Positions 49,960-57,408 of a stretch of DNA of 57,408 nucleotides are shown here, piece by piece. Position 1 is the first letter of the stretch. Each line of letters begins with the position of its first letter. The notes under the pieces were generated by a model. It worked only from the letters and a program-made list of their open reading frames with translations, did not search any database and was not told the origin of the DNA. Source of the stretch: Hellea sp. (GTDB lineage Bacteria; Pseudomonadota; Alphaproteobacteria; Caulobacterales; Maricaulaceae); contig JAHDGM010000015.1 in NCBI GenBank assembly GCA_020627655.1, forward strand, positions 1-57,408. Reading direction: 5' to 3'. The position numbers and the translations under genes were made by a program.

Positions 49960-50904
49960 TTATCCTTTTCGGCAGAGCCAGAGCTTTAAATCGGGCTTGC
50001 CTTTTTTCGTTGTTATGCTGCGGATGTCGGAAAGTGAAAATCCGTTCGTCACCGCCCAATCACTTATATCTTGATCATGAAAACCAAGACGTCGATGGGC
50101 GTAATTATCGCGGAATTCCTCAAAATTATGGGCGGCAAAATCCACGATAAGAAGCAACCCGCCGCTTTTCAGGATACGGCTTGCTTCTGTTAAAGCCTCA
50201 ACCGGATCCTCCAAATAGTGCAATACCTGATGGAGTGTTACGAGATCAGCTACCCCTGAACCAAATGGCGTAGTGGTCAGCTCACCCAACCGAAGTGACA
50301 AGTGCCCGAAGTCCTGTATTGAAAGCCTGTGACGGGCCACTTTGAGCATCTCTGCATTATTATCTATACCTGCGCCGCGCTCGACCTGATCAGCCATAAG
50401 CTCAAGCATACGGCCCGTTCCTGTACCCAAGTCGACCATAAACTCATAAGTTTCACTGCCCACAAGCTCTCGAATTAAAAGCTCAATATCTTTTCTGGGC
50501 AAATATTCATCACCAAGCTGGCCAGTGTCATTTGCAACGCGCGCGAAAAAATTATCCGCAATTGTAGCCCGCTCCGCACGAACATCTTCAAGCCGTCTGC
50601 GATCCGACATCAATATGCGATCATCAGAAGGTAATTGACCTAATATTCCAGATACTAATTGAAAAAGCTCACGATCCGAACGGTTTAACCGTGAAAACAC
50701 CCAGCTTCCTTCTTTGACACGGTCAATAATGCCTGCTTCTTCTAAGGTTTTTATATATTGTGTGACACGCGGTTGGGATAGGCCCAATATCTGGACGACT
50801 TCACTAACCGTCAATTCACCATAAGATAGCAGCGCCAAAATTCGCAGGCGCTCGCTGTGCCCCATGGCCTTTAAAGCTGTGGTTATCAGTTCCATACCCA
50901 TCAT
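49960..50904 (-). CDS. ArsR-family regulator fused to a SAM-methyltransferase domain
   Basis: A 314-residue fusion. The N-terminal ArsR winged HTH (KAMGHSERLRILALLSYGELTVSEVVQILGLSQPRVTQY in two segments, residues 11-50) is followed by a class I methyltransferase domain with the SAM motif FMVDLGTGTGRMLELMADQ and a second motif LVTLHQVLHYLEDP. The protein lacks the ArsR metal-binding cysteine motif. Alphaproteobacteria commonly carry such fusions next to metF or metH, and SAH or SAM sensing is the likely role (SahR/SamR type). The start is at ATG 50904; ATG 50895 is possible. A perfect palindrome lies 19 bases upstream. Confidence 0.9.
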   Translation of the reverse strand: MMGMELITTALKAMGHSERLRILALLSYGELTVSEVVQILGLSQPRVTQYIKTLEEAGIIDRVKEGSWVFSRLNRSDRELFQLVSGILGQLPSDDRILMSDRRRLEDVRAERATIADNFFARVANDTGQLGDEYLPRKDIELLIRELVGSETYEFMVDLGTGTGRMLELMADQVERGAGIDNNAEMLKVARHRLSIQDFGHLSLRLGELTTTPFGSGVADLVTLHQVLHYLEDPVEALTEASRILKSGGLLLIVDFAAHNFEEFRDNYAHRRLGFHDQDISDWAVTNGFSLSDIRSITTKKGKPDLKLWLCRKG

Positions 50905-50922
50905 ATAGCACGGTATTTTTCA

Positions 50923-50950
50923 AAAGATATAAAAAAATCATTATATCTTT
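50923..50950. promoter_or_regulatory. Palindromic operator of the ArsR-methyltransferase/metF unit
   Basis: AAAGATATAA and TTATATCTTT form a perfect ten-base inverted repeat with an eight-base spacer, 19 bases upstream of the regulator gene. The ATATCTTTAT half site resembles what I recall of SahR-type operators of alphaproteobacteria. An autoregulatory site controlling metF is the likely role. It is AT-rich and lacks a T-run, so a terminator is less likely. Confidence 0.6.
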
Positions 50951-50966
50951 ATTCAATGAAGAATTC

Positions 50967-52757
50967 CTATGGGAAAGGATCACTCCATTTAGGGTCAGTA
51001 TACACGTTCTGACCGCTAAGCGTACGAAGAAATGCTTCGATTTGATCTTTTTCAAGATCGGATAGAGTCAAAGTCTCAACTTGTCCAAACTGTACCAATT
51101 GCGGATCTATTGTATTCATGAACTCAGTCCGCAAAGGCTCTGTCGTTGGTACAGGAATATTGGCATAATGGTCAATAACCTCTCTAATCGTCGTTAGCGA
51201 TCCATCATGCATAAACGGACCGTTCGTAGAGCCATCAGCCTTAACCACATCTCGCAAACTTGGCGACTTTGTATTCGTCAAGTCCGTAGCATTCGGATCA
51301 CCTGCAACACCGATCACACCAATATGACCCGATAGCTCGAATACAGAAAACTCCGGATCGGCATGACATCTTCGGCACCCGGCACCTTGATCTTGCGGAC
51401 CAGCCATATAGATATTCTTGCCCTCATTTTCATCAAAAGTGAAATTTGGAAACGGCGCAAAAATATCCGCAACCTGACTTCGTCCCTCATCAAAACGTGA
51501 GTCGAATGAAACTATGGAGTTGACGAACTGCCCCAGAGCTGACTGCATCCGCTCTTCCGTAATTTCGGGCGTCCCAAATGCAAAGTTGAATAACTCCTGA
51601 TAGTAATCCAGAGCTTCCATCTTGGTAATAAGATCATCAAATGTAGGGCGGCCATTCTGACCGCTAAATCCATGTTCATTGTGATCGCGGATCGGATCAG
51701 TTACCTGATCTTCAATATCAACAGCTCGCTCATCCCAGAAAAATGCTGCTTCATCGGAATATAACGTATTGATCAGGCGCATGGAATGACGCCCTGTTTG
51801 GCCACCTTCAACACCGGTACTAACCGTAGCAGTATCGCTAAAAGCATTGCTTTGCTGATGGCAACTGGCGCAAGAAATCGTATCATCAATAGATAAAGCA
51901 GGATCGTAAAATAACACACGACCAAGAGTAGCAACTTCATTCGTCACCGGGTTTGTCACTTGATTTGCAGCGCCTACATGTGCGGGCACTACAGGGTTTT
52001 CATAATCAAACAGATTATCCAGATCGATCGCATTTCCAAATGTGCGCTGAACCGCTGATTGGCCCAAATTACTTGTAATGGTAAAAGTGTCTGTCTCTGA
52101 TGATAATTCTCCGTCAGAGGCCGTTATACTGACAGTAACAGCACCTTGCGCTTGAGGCGTCCCAGAGATGACGCCATCCAGAACCGTCAAGTCACCATTA
52201 TCCGGTTCAAAAGACACTGTATATGTCAATGTATCCCCATCTGCATCCGTAAATGCCTGCCCGTCTTGAGTAGCATCATATTGAAATGCAGAAAACACAA
52301 TTGCTGACTGGTCAGCATTTGGCGAAGTCAGCACAGGCGCACTATTCCCGCTTTGAGACGTAATTGTGAATTCGTCTGCCTGTGACGTGGCCTTGCCGTC
52401 AGATGCCGTGATGGACACCGTAACAGTTCCAGCCGTATTTGGAGTTCCGGAAACAACGCCATTTTGAGCTGAGTAAACACCATTATCTGGTGTAAAACTT
52501 ACCGAATAAGTCAGCGCATCATTATCCGCATCAGAAAATGTTGCGCCGCCTTGAGTGGCATCATATTGGAAAGCTGCGCCCATCATTGTTGTTTGATCGG
52601 GATTGGCAGCTTTTATTACCGGCACTGAATTATTAGTCGGAATTGCAGGGCCGCCGCCATTTGACTGCAAGAACACAGGGTTATCCCCGCCATTAGAGCC
52701 GCCACATGCTCCTAAAATAAGCATTGACGCATAGAAGAGGCTTACGGATTTCCGCAT
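50967..52757 (-). CDS. Diheme cytochrome-c peroxidase lipoprotein with two Ig-like repeats
   Basis: A 596-residue lipoprotein: signal peptide with lipobox LILGAC (Cys at about 17), then a short Asn/Gly linker. Two tandem Ig-like (He_PIG-type) repeats follow, each ending in ITASDGK/ITASDGE and starting NPDQTTMM or NADQSAIV. The C-terminal MauG/CcpA domain has two heme sites, CASCHQQ and CRRCHAD, and PFMHDGSLTTIREVIDHYA. It would act outside the inner membrane, reducing peroxide or oxidising a partner. ATG 52757 is preferred over 52763 because GGGGA is seven bases upstream. The repeats may display the enzyme or bind a ligand. Confidence 0.87.
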   Translation of the reverse strand: MRKSVSLFYASMLILGACGGSNGGDNPVFLQSNGGGPAIPTNNSVPVIKAANPDQTTMMGAAFQYDATQGGATFSDADNDALTYSVSFTPDNGVYSAQNGVVSGTPNTAGTVTVSITASDGKATSQADEFTITSQSGNSAPVLTSPNADQSAIVFSAFQYDATQDGQAFTDADGDTLTYTVSFEPDNGDLTVLDGVISGTPQAQGAVTVSITASDGELSSETDTFTITSNLGQSAVQRTFGNAIDLDNLFDYENPVVPAHVGAANQVTNPVTNEVATLGRVLFYDPALSIDDTISCASCHQQSNAFSDTATVSTGVEGGQTGRHSMRLINTLYSDEAAFFWDERAVDIEDQVTDPIRDHNEHGFSGQNGRPTFDDLITKMEALDYYQELFNFAFGTPEITEERMQSALGQFVNSIVSFDSRFDEGRSQVADIFAPFPNFTFDENEGKNIYMAGPQDQGAGCRRCHADPEFSVFELSGHIGVIGVAGDPNATDLTNTKSPSLRDVVKADGSTNGPFMHDGSLTTIREVIDHYANIPVPTTEPLRTEFMNTIDPQLVQFGQVETLTLSDLEKDQIEAFLRTLSGQNVYTDPKWSDPFP

Positions 52758-52888
52758 AATCATTCCCCAAATTCACCATCTTTTTTTGGCAATCTATAAC
52801 AATAGGGTTAGAAAACGCTTAAAATGGGGTTGAATATTGATGCTCGAAAATCGGTGGCGATAATGTGTCAGTCCGTTAAGTGTGAACT

Positions 52889-53806
52889 ATGAACTCGGCG
52901 ATCCAAACACACATGCGCATGAAAGACATAGCGCTTTTGATATTTTTATCCATTTTATGGGGCGGATCATTCTTTTTTGTTGAGGTCTTAGTGGATCAAT
53001 GGCCTCCCCTGACAATTGTTACGCTGCGAGTTGCCATTGCGGCCCTATTATTATGGCTGATTGTTATTGTTAGAAAGCTACCGCTGCCAAGTTCAGCTCA
53101 GCAATGGCGAGCATTATTCATTTTGGGGCTGCTTAACAATGCTGTGCCGTTTTGCCTGATTGTCTGGGGTCAAACCCAAATCAGCTCCGGCATGGCATCA
53201 ATACTAAATGCCACAACCCCATTTTTTACAATCATTGTAGCTGGTGCATTATTAGCAGATGAAAGACTAACGAAAGGCAAGTTGCTCGGCGTTATCATCG
53301 GATTCATAGGCACAATGGTTATGATTGGACCAGAAATTTTGATCGGCGGCGGAAATGCTATTGGACAACTCGCCGTACTGGGCGCGGCCCTGTCTTATGC
53401 CTTTGCAGCCGTTTGGTCACGGCGCTTTAAAGCCTGGGGTATTTCACCGCTAATGGTCGCAACAGGCCAGGTTACAATGGCCGCCATCATGCTCTTCCCA
53501 CTTATGATGTGGATTGATCAACCCTGGATGCTTGCCCGCGGGGATATGATGGTCTGGCTGTCTATGATTGGGTTAGCCCTGCTCTCCACTGTGCTGGCCT
53601 ATATCATTTACTTTCAGCTTATTGAAACCGTTGGCGCAACCAATGCAGCACTTGTAACTTTTTTAATTCCAATTTCAGCCATTTTACTGGGCGTATTTAT
53701 CTTAAGTGAGGCCTTCACCCTGACCCAAGGCATTGGCATGGCTTTGATCGGGGCAGGACTATTGGTTATGGACGGGCGTCTGTTTAAACGAAAAACGCCA
53801 ATATAA
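52889..53806 (+). CDS. EamA-family (DMT) transporter
   Basis: A 305-residue inner-membrane protein with ten hydrophobic helices in two repeats of five. It begins IALLIFLSILWGGSFFFVEVLV, with TLRVAIAALLLWLIV and, in the second repeat, AALSYAFAAVWSRRF and AYIIYFQLIETVGATNAALVTFLIPISA. EamA members export amino acids, nucleobases or other metabolites; the substrate cannot be read. ATG 52889 is the longest start, and 52913 or 52919 are possible. It overlaps the convergent PepSY-like gene by 23 bases and is divergent from the peroxidase. Confidence 0.88.
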   Translation: MNSAIQTHMRMKDIALLIFLSILWGGSFFFVEVLVDQWPPLTIVTLRVAIAALLLWLIVIVRKLPLPSSAQQWRALFILGLLNNAVPFCLIVWGQTQISSGMASILNATTPFFTIIVAGALLADERLTKGKLLGVIIGFIGTMVMIGPEILIGGGNAIGQLAVLGAALSYAFAAVWSRRFKAWGISPLMVATGQVTMAAIMLFPLMMWIDQPWMLARGDMMVWLSMIGLALLSTVLAYIIYFQLIETVGATNAALVTFLIPISAILLGVFILSEAFTLTQGIGMALIGAGLLVMDGRLFKRKTPI

Positions 53807-54338
53807 CGAACAAAACGGCACCCAAACCGGTGGCCATTAAGGTTTTGCGACGATAAGCAGGGGCAAGAATTCCCACAAAAAACCCACCTAAAACAACTCC
53901 GATCAAGCCCAAAGCGACAAATTTTTGATAGAGTTTAAACAGTTTTGGTCCGTGACCTTTATGCAGCTCCATCAATCCGGCCTGTAAGTTTGGCTTAACC
54001 CACTGTGCCTTTAAACCTTCATTCGTCTGACTAAGTTCAATAAATTTTTTGGACGTAGGACGTAGCTGAATACGAGATCCGCGGTCTTTTACATATTCAA
54101 ATGAATAATCAATATTGTTAGCTCTCAGCAGGTTTTGAACATCACTTTGAATTGTTGCGCTTTTAAAATCCAGCGTACTTCCGGCTGCAAGCTCAATAGG
54201 CGTTTTCTCATAGCTCCCTTTATTCCCAAGCAGATAATTCCCCCCGGTAATAGCCAAGAGTAAGAACGCCGGCGTCAGGAAACCTGCAAACAAAAGATGT
54301 AAGTTTACGAGTGTTTTGCGAAGCTTGGGATTGGTCAT
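53784..54338 (-). CDS. PepSY-like membrane protein
   Basis: A 184-residue inner-membrane protein starting MTNPKLRKTLVNLHLLFAG at ATG 54338. The frame continues to 54368, but that would place the 54348-54372 inverted repeat in the coding region. One N-terminal helix (TPAFLLLAITGGNYLLG), a periplasmic PepSY-type domain (about 35-120; IQSDVQNLLRANNIDYSFEYV) and two C-terminal helices follow. Related proteins are often iron-regulated and linked to TonB-type siderophore uptake. No receptor is adjacent, so the role is inferred at best. Confidence 0.7.
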   Translation of the reverse strand: MTNPKLRKTLVNLHLLFAGFLTPAFLLLAITGGNYLLGNKGSYEKTPIELAAGSTLDFKSATIQSDVQNLLRANNIDYSFEYVKDRGSRIQLRPTSKKFIELSQTNEGLKAQWVKPNLQAGLMELHKGHGPKLFKLYQKFVALGLIGVVLGGFFVGILAPAYRRKTLMATGLGAVLFVILAFFV

Positions 54339-54347
54339 AATAAAATT

Positions 54348-54372
54348 CCAGTTGCGAACTATTCGCAACTGG
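54348..54372 (-). promoter_or_regulatory. Perfect 11-base inverted repeat between ettA and the PepSY-like gene
   Basis: CCAGTTGCGAA-(three bases)-TTCGCAACTGG, a perfect stem. On the minus strand it follows ettA by 33 bases and is followed by AATTTTATT, so it could be an intrinsic terminator. Its core TTGCGAA...TTCGCAA also resembles Fur-type operators, fitting an iron-regulated PepSY-like gene just downstream. Both roles are possible. Confidence 0.5.
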
Positions 54373-54404
54373 ATATGGGATTATTGACTGAATGTAAAGA
54401 TGAA

Positions 54405-56063
54405 TTACCGCTCAAACTTCACAAATTTCAGCTTCTTCGGAATATCGGCATCATCACCAAGGCGGCGCTTCTTATCTTCAATATAGTCAGCAAAGTTACC
54501 TTCAAACCACTCCACATGACTATCACCCTCAAAGGCCAGAATATGCGTCGCCAAACGATCCAGGAAAAACCGGTCGTGAGAAATCACAACGGCACAACCC
54601 GGGAACTTTTCCAGCGCGACTTCAAGAGATGCCAGTGTCTCGCGATCCAAATCATTGGTTGGCTCATCGAGCAGAAGAACATTACAGGGCTTGGAAAGCA
54701 TTTTTGCCAGGTTCACACGGTTACGTTCACCGCCCGATAATTGCCCGACATTCTTTTGCTGATCTGTTCCTTTAAAATTAAAAGCTCCAACATAGGCCCG
54801 GCTAGGAACCTCTCGTTTACCCATAGTAATAATATCAAGGCCATCAGAGATTGCCTCCCAGACATTCTTGGACGGATCGAGATTGTCACGCATCTGATCT
54901 ACATATCCAAGCTGTACTGTTTCGCCGACTTTGAATGAACCTTCATCAGGCTGTTCCGCACCTGTAATCATTTTAAACAATGTTGTCTTACCGGCACCAT
55001 TTGGTCCGATAACACCAACGATCCCACCCGGAGGCAAACGGAACGAAAGATCTTTGATCAGCAGTTTTTCACCAAAGGCTTTTGAGATGGTGTCAGCTTC
55101 AATCACAACACCGCCTAAGCGGTCCCCCATAGGGATGCGAATATCGGCGTGACCAACCTTCTCGTTCTCTGCTTCCTCAACCAGCTTGTCATAGGCTTTA
55201 ATACGAGCCTTTGATTTGCTTTGACGGGCCTTAGGGTTAGAATTAATCCACTCCAGTTCTCGCTTCAGAGCCTTTGATTTAGAATCTGCCTCCCGGCCTT
55301 CCTGTGTCATTCGCTTATCTTTGGCCGCCAGCCATGATGAATAATTCCCCTCATGAGGCAGTCCTTTGCCGCGATCAAGTTCAAGCGTCCAACCCGTAAT
55401 ATTATCTAGGAAATAGCGATCGTGGGTAATTAGAATAATCGCGCCTTTATAATTGATCAGATAATTCTCAAGCCACGCAACTGTTTCCGCGTCCAAATGG
55501 TTGGTTGGTTCGTCAAGCAGCAGCAAATCGGGCTTAGACAACAATAACTGACACAGCGCAGTACGGCGCGTTTCACCACCTGAAAGACTGTCAACCGGCC
55601 CGTCAGCAGGCGGGCACCGAAGCGCCTGCATGGCCATTTCAATCTTGCTATCAATATCCCAAGCGTCACGAGCATCAACTTGCTCTTGAAGAACTGTCAT
55701 CTCCTCCATCAACTCATCAGAATATTCTTCCGCCATACGTGTGGCGACAGCATTATACTGATCAAAAATCTGTTTATCTTCACAGCCTTCGATCACGTTC
55801 TCCCATACGGTTTTTGCACTATCCAGGCGCGGTTCTTGCGGCAGATATCCGACTTTAACACCCTCAGCAGCCCAGTGCTCACCCGAGACCTCAGTATCAA
55901 GGCCCGCCATTACCTTCATCAAAGTCGACTTACCGGCGCCATTGACACCTACAAGGCCAATCTTTGCATCCGGGTAGAATGACAAATGGACATTGTCCAA
56001 AATAGTCTTATTGCCGAACTTCTTGGTCAGGCCTTGCATATGGTAACAGAACTGGCGCGCCAT
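54405..56063 (-). CDS. ettA: ABC-F protein EttA (energy-dependent translational throttle)
   Basis: A 552-residue soluble ABC-F ATPase that binds the ribosomal E site and gates elongation according to ATP level. Two ABC domains are complete: GVNGAGKSTLMKV / LSGGETRRTALCQLL / LLLLDEPTNHLD and GPNGAGKTTLFKM / LSGGERNRVNLAKML / LLLDEPTNDLD. Between them lies the P-site tRNA-interaction linker (SKALKRELEWINSNPKARQ). The order, length and EttA-type linker separate it from Uup or YheS. The start is ATG 56063. Confidence 0.95.
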   Translation of the reverse strand: MARQFCYHMQGLTKKFGNKTILDNVHLSFYPDAKIGLVGVNGAGKSTLMKVMAGLDTEVSGEHWAAEGVKVGYLPQEPRLDSAKTVWENVIEGCEDKQIFDQYNAVATRMAEEYSDELMEEMTVLQEQVDARDAWDIDSKIEMAMQALRCPPADGPVDSLSGGETRRTALCQLLLSKPDLLLLDEPTNHLDAETVAWLENYLINYKGAIILITHDRYFLDNITGWTLELDRGKGLPHEGNYSSWLAAKDKRMTQEGREADSKSKALKRELEWINSNPKARQSKSKARIKAYDKLVEEAENEKVGHADIRIPMGDRLGGVVIEADTISKAFGEKLLIKDLSFRLPPGGIVGVIGPNGAGKTTLFKMITGAEQPDEGSFKVGETVQLGYVDQMRDNLDPSKNVWEAISDGLDIITMGKREVPSRAYVGAFNFKGTDQQKNVGQLSGGERNRVNLAKMLSKPCNVLLLDEPTNDLDRETLASLEVALEKFPGCAVVISHDRFFLDRLATHILAFEGDSHVEWFEGNFADYIEDKKRRLGDDADIPKKLKFVKFER

Positions 56064-56097
56064 GGCGTAAATCCTTTGAGTCTAATCGGAAAACAAA

Positions 56098-56121
56098 TAC
56101 GCGCCGCATATGCGACGCGTA
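56098..56121 (-). terminator. Strong hairpin between the hydrolase gene and ettA
   Basis: TACGCG-C-CGCAT and ATGCG-A-CGCGTA form a 24-base near-perfect palindrome with one mismatched pair (56104/56115), followed on the minus strand by TTTGTTTTCC. It lies 97 bases after the dienelactone hydrolase stop. A terminator is the simplest reading; a 5' leader structure of ettA is the alternative. No gene is seen in 56064-56217. Confidence 0.45.
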
Positions 56122-56217
56122 GACAAAAATATCAAGAGATTTTCGAAGGGATAACAGAACGACTTTTATGTCTCACACACCTGATAATTAGAAGATCAAT
56201 TGCCCCTAAACTGTTGA

Positions 56218-56955
56218 CTAAGCTATATCAATCCCATGCTGCCCAAAGACCTCACTCAACAGATCAAGCGTAGACATCCAGGATCGGCGCTCCGCATCAG
56301 GGTTATGCTTCAGGACGCCATCACCACTATCCACATCCGGAACAGTAAAAGCGTGGGTAGTTCCGCCATAAGCATGCACCTGCCAATCCATACCGGCCTT
56401 TGTCAGTTCCTGACCTAATGCAACAACGGAGTCAGGCTCCGCCATAGGGTCATCCCAGCCATGTGCGACCAGAACTTTGGTTTTGCCTTTTTTGACAGGA
56501 TAATCCGGAGCATCCAACAGCCCATGAAACGATATGGCGGCTTTCAGACCAATATTGGCGCGCGCCATATCCAGTGTACATAGGCCGCCAAAACAAAAGC
56601 CCATAGCAGCCATATGGGTTTCGTCCACCTCATCCAGCGCTGCGGCGGCCTTATAACCGGCCTTTAATCGCTTCAAAAGCTTTTTGCGGTCTTCTTTGAG
56701 CGGCCCCATAAACGCCGTCTTTTCCTCTACGCTTTCCGGCAATGCCCCGTCGCCGTAATTGTCGAGTGCAAATCCGACATAACCAAGCGCAGCCATTTGA
56801 ATAGCTTTATCTTCTGCAAATGAATCCAAACCGCCCCATGCATGATTAACCAACACGCACGGCTTGGCATTGGCATAGCTTTCATCCCAGGCCAAAAACC
56901 CGACACATTTCTGTTTCCCATCCATATATTCGACTGGTTTAGTCTTAATGCTCAT
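56218..56955 (-). CDS. Dienelactone hydrolase-family protein
   Basis: A 245-residue alpha/beta hydrolase. The nucleophile elbow is GFCFGGLC with catalytic Cys, as in dienelactone hydrolase. An Asp lies in HGWDDPM and the His in YGGTTHAFTVPD. The family acts on cyclic esters or lactones, and many members have unknown substrates. It is monocistronic, opening against a small lipoprotein gene on the other strand, with a hairpin after its stop. Confidence 0.9.
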   Translation of the reverse strand: MSIKTKPVEYMDGKQKCVGFLAWDESYANAKPCVLVNHAWGGLDSFAEDKAIQMAALGYVGFALDNYGDGALPESVEEKTAFMGPLKEDRKKLLKRLKAGYKAAAALDEVDETHMAAMGFCFGGLCTLDMARANIGLKAAISFHGLLDAPDYPVKKGKTKVLVAHGWDDPMAEPDSVVALGQELTKAGMDWQVHAYGGTTHAFTVPDVDSGDGVLKHNPDAERRSWMSTLDLLSEVFGQHGIDIA

Positions 56956-57072
56956 ACTGAACTCCTTTTTCCGCCATACATAATCTGCTTCACCGTCAGG
57001 TCAACGGCAGTTTTATTAAGACAATATTAGCCATATTTAGAGAGCCTAAGGCGATTTTTTAAGAGGTTCACC

Positions 57073-57408
57073 ATGTCTGCCCGCTTTTTCGCTGCTATTT
57101 CTGTCGTTGCCGTTTTAGGCGCTTGCTCCACAACTGAGACAAGCCCTATCTATCAACAAAGTACACAATATAAGGTCCATTCACCGAGCGGAACTACGAC
57201 CACAAGCGGCGCAACAACAAGTTACGCCAGTCATACAAGCACGACAATTACAGACAGTCAAAACAGCCGCGCTTATAATACGGCAACGCAGAGCCCCGCA
57301 TCTGGTTATACAACTTACGCCCCGCTAACCTACCAGGCGACGCACCAAACTTTTGGCACAACCACCCAATCACGAGCGGCTTGTGAAAGTAAAGAAGGCG
57401 ACAGGAAG
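57073..57408 (+). CDS. Thr/Ser-rich outer-membrane-type lipoprotein, partial
   Basis: An open frame from ATG 57073, with AAGAGG about six bases upstream, running off the right edge; 112 codons are visible. It has a short signal peptide and lipobox (FAAISVVAVLGACST, Cys at 18). The mature part is low-complexity, rich in Thr, Ser, Ala, Tyr and Gln, with repeated TTT/TTS patterns. A Cys-containing segment (RAACESKEG) appears at the edge, where the fold may begin. The family cannot be named. Confidence 0.75.
   Translation, partial: MSARFFAAISVVAVLGACSTTETSPIYQQSTQYKVHSPSGTTTTSGATTSYASHTSTTITDSQNSRAYNTATQSPASGYTTYAPLTYQATHQTFGTTTQSRAACESKEGDRK

Noticed and set aside
1-57408. tRNA, rRNA, CRISPR array, insertion sequence, integrase
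   Set aside because: Reading both strands I found no cloverleaf, regular repeat-spacer pattern, transposase or recombinase.

Overview
The window is a piece of a chromosome from a sphingolipid-producing alphaproteobacterium, most likely a marine relative of Caulobacter (Maricaulales/Hyphomonadaceae, of the Hellea or Robiginitomaculum type). This rests on gene content and gene order: a Caulobacter-like ceramide locus, a GcrA-like zinc motif, an ArsR-methyltransferase gene beside metF, and moderate GC. It was not checked by any search. No rRNA, tRNA, CRISPR array or insertion sequence is visible. Coding density is high, and several convergent gene pairs overlap by a few bases.

Layout. 1-2443: prophage packaging genes on the minus strand (portal fragment, terminase large subunit with an in-frame stop, terminase small subunit). 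2642-7542: three chromosomal-looking genes on the plus strand (DUF2339 membrane protein, LOG-family protein, acyltransferase). 7543-9670: a second phage-like block, with three minus-strand early genes divergent from an S24/LexA-like repressor across an operator-rich gap. 9781-18961: a glutathione transferase-like gene, then a long minus-strand catabolic run holding the valine degradation operon (mmsA, acyl-CoA dehydrogenase, 3-hydroxyisobutyryl-CoA hydrolase, mmsB), an FAD oxidoreductase, MaoC, a class II aldolase and alanine dehydrogenase, the last divergent from an Lrp/AsnC regulator. 19671-29113: lptD, fpr and a compact minus-strand housekeeping operon (glmU, rpiA, gor, hydrolase, DUF1499, folE), with gph divergent. 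29145-30164: a small conserved protein and an XRE regulator.

The main interest is 30174-47083: sixteen consecutive genes in three transcription units that look like one sphingolipid synthesis and export locus. The convergent unit FAAL-cerR-acp-spt (47083 to 42933) makes the long-chain base. The long minus-strand unit (38644 to 30174) holds a DUF2141 secreted protein, a bacterial ceramide synthase candidate, two nucleotidyltransferases, a flippase/CDP-alcohol phosphotransferase fusion, a HAD phosphatase, a cyclopropane synthase-like methyltransferase and an LpxO-like hydroxylase. The divergent plus-strand unit is lptF-lptG-lipid kinase-TAM41-like cytidylyltransferase. Read together they suggest ceramide synthesis, phosphorylation, CDP-activated head-group addition, chain modification, and flipping or extraction toward the outer membrane. 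The core resembles the Caulobacter ceramide and ceramide-phosphoglycerate genes. The TAM41-like enzyme beside a ceramide kinase and the flippase fusion point to chemistry I do not know to be described.

47283-57408: unrelated genes (secreted VWA protein, PPOX-family protein, metF with its ArsR-methyltransferase regulator and a perfect palindrome, a diheme peroxidase lipoprotein with Ig-like repeats, an EamA transporter, a PepSY-like membrane protein, ettA, a dienelactone hydrolase) and a Thr/Ser-rich lipoprotein cut by the right edge.
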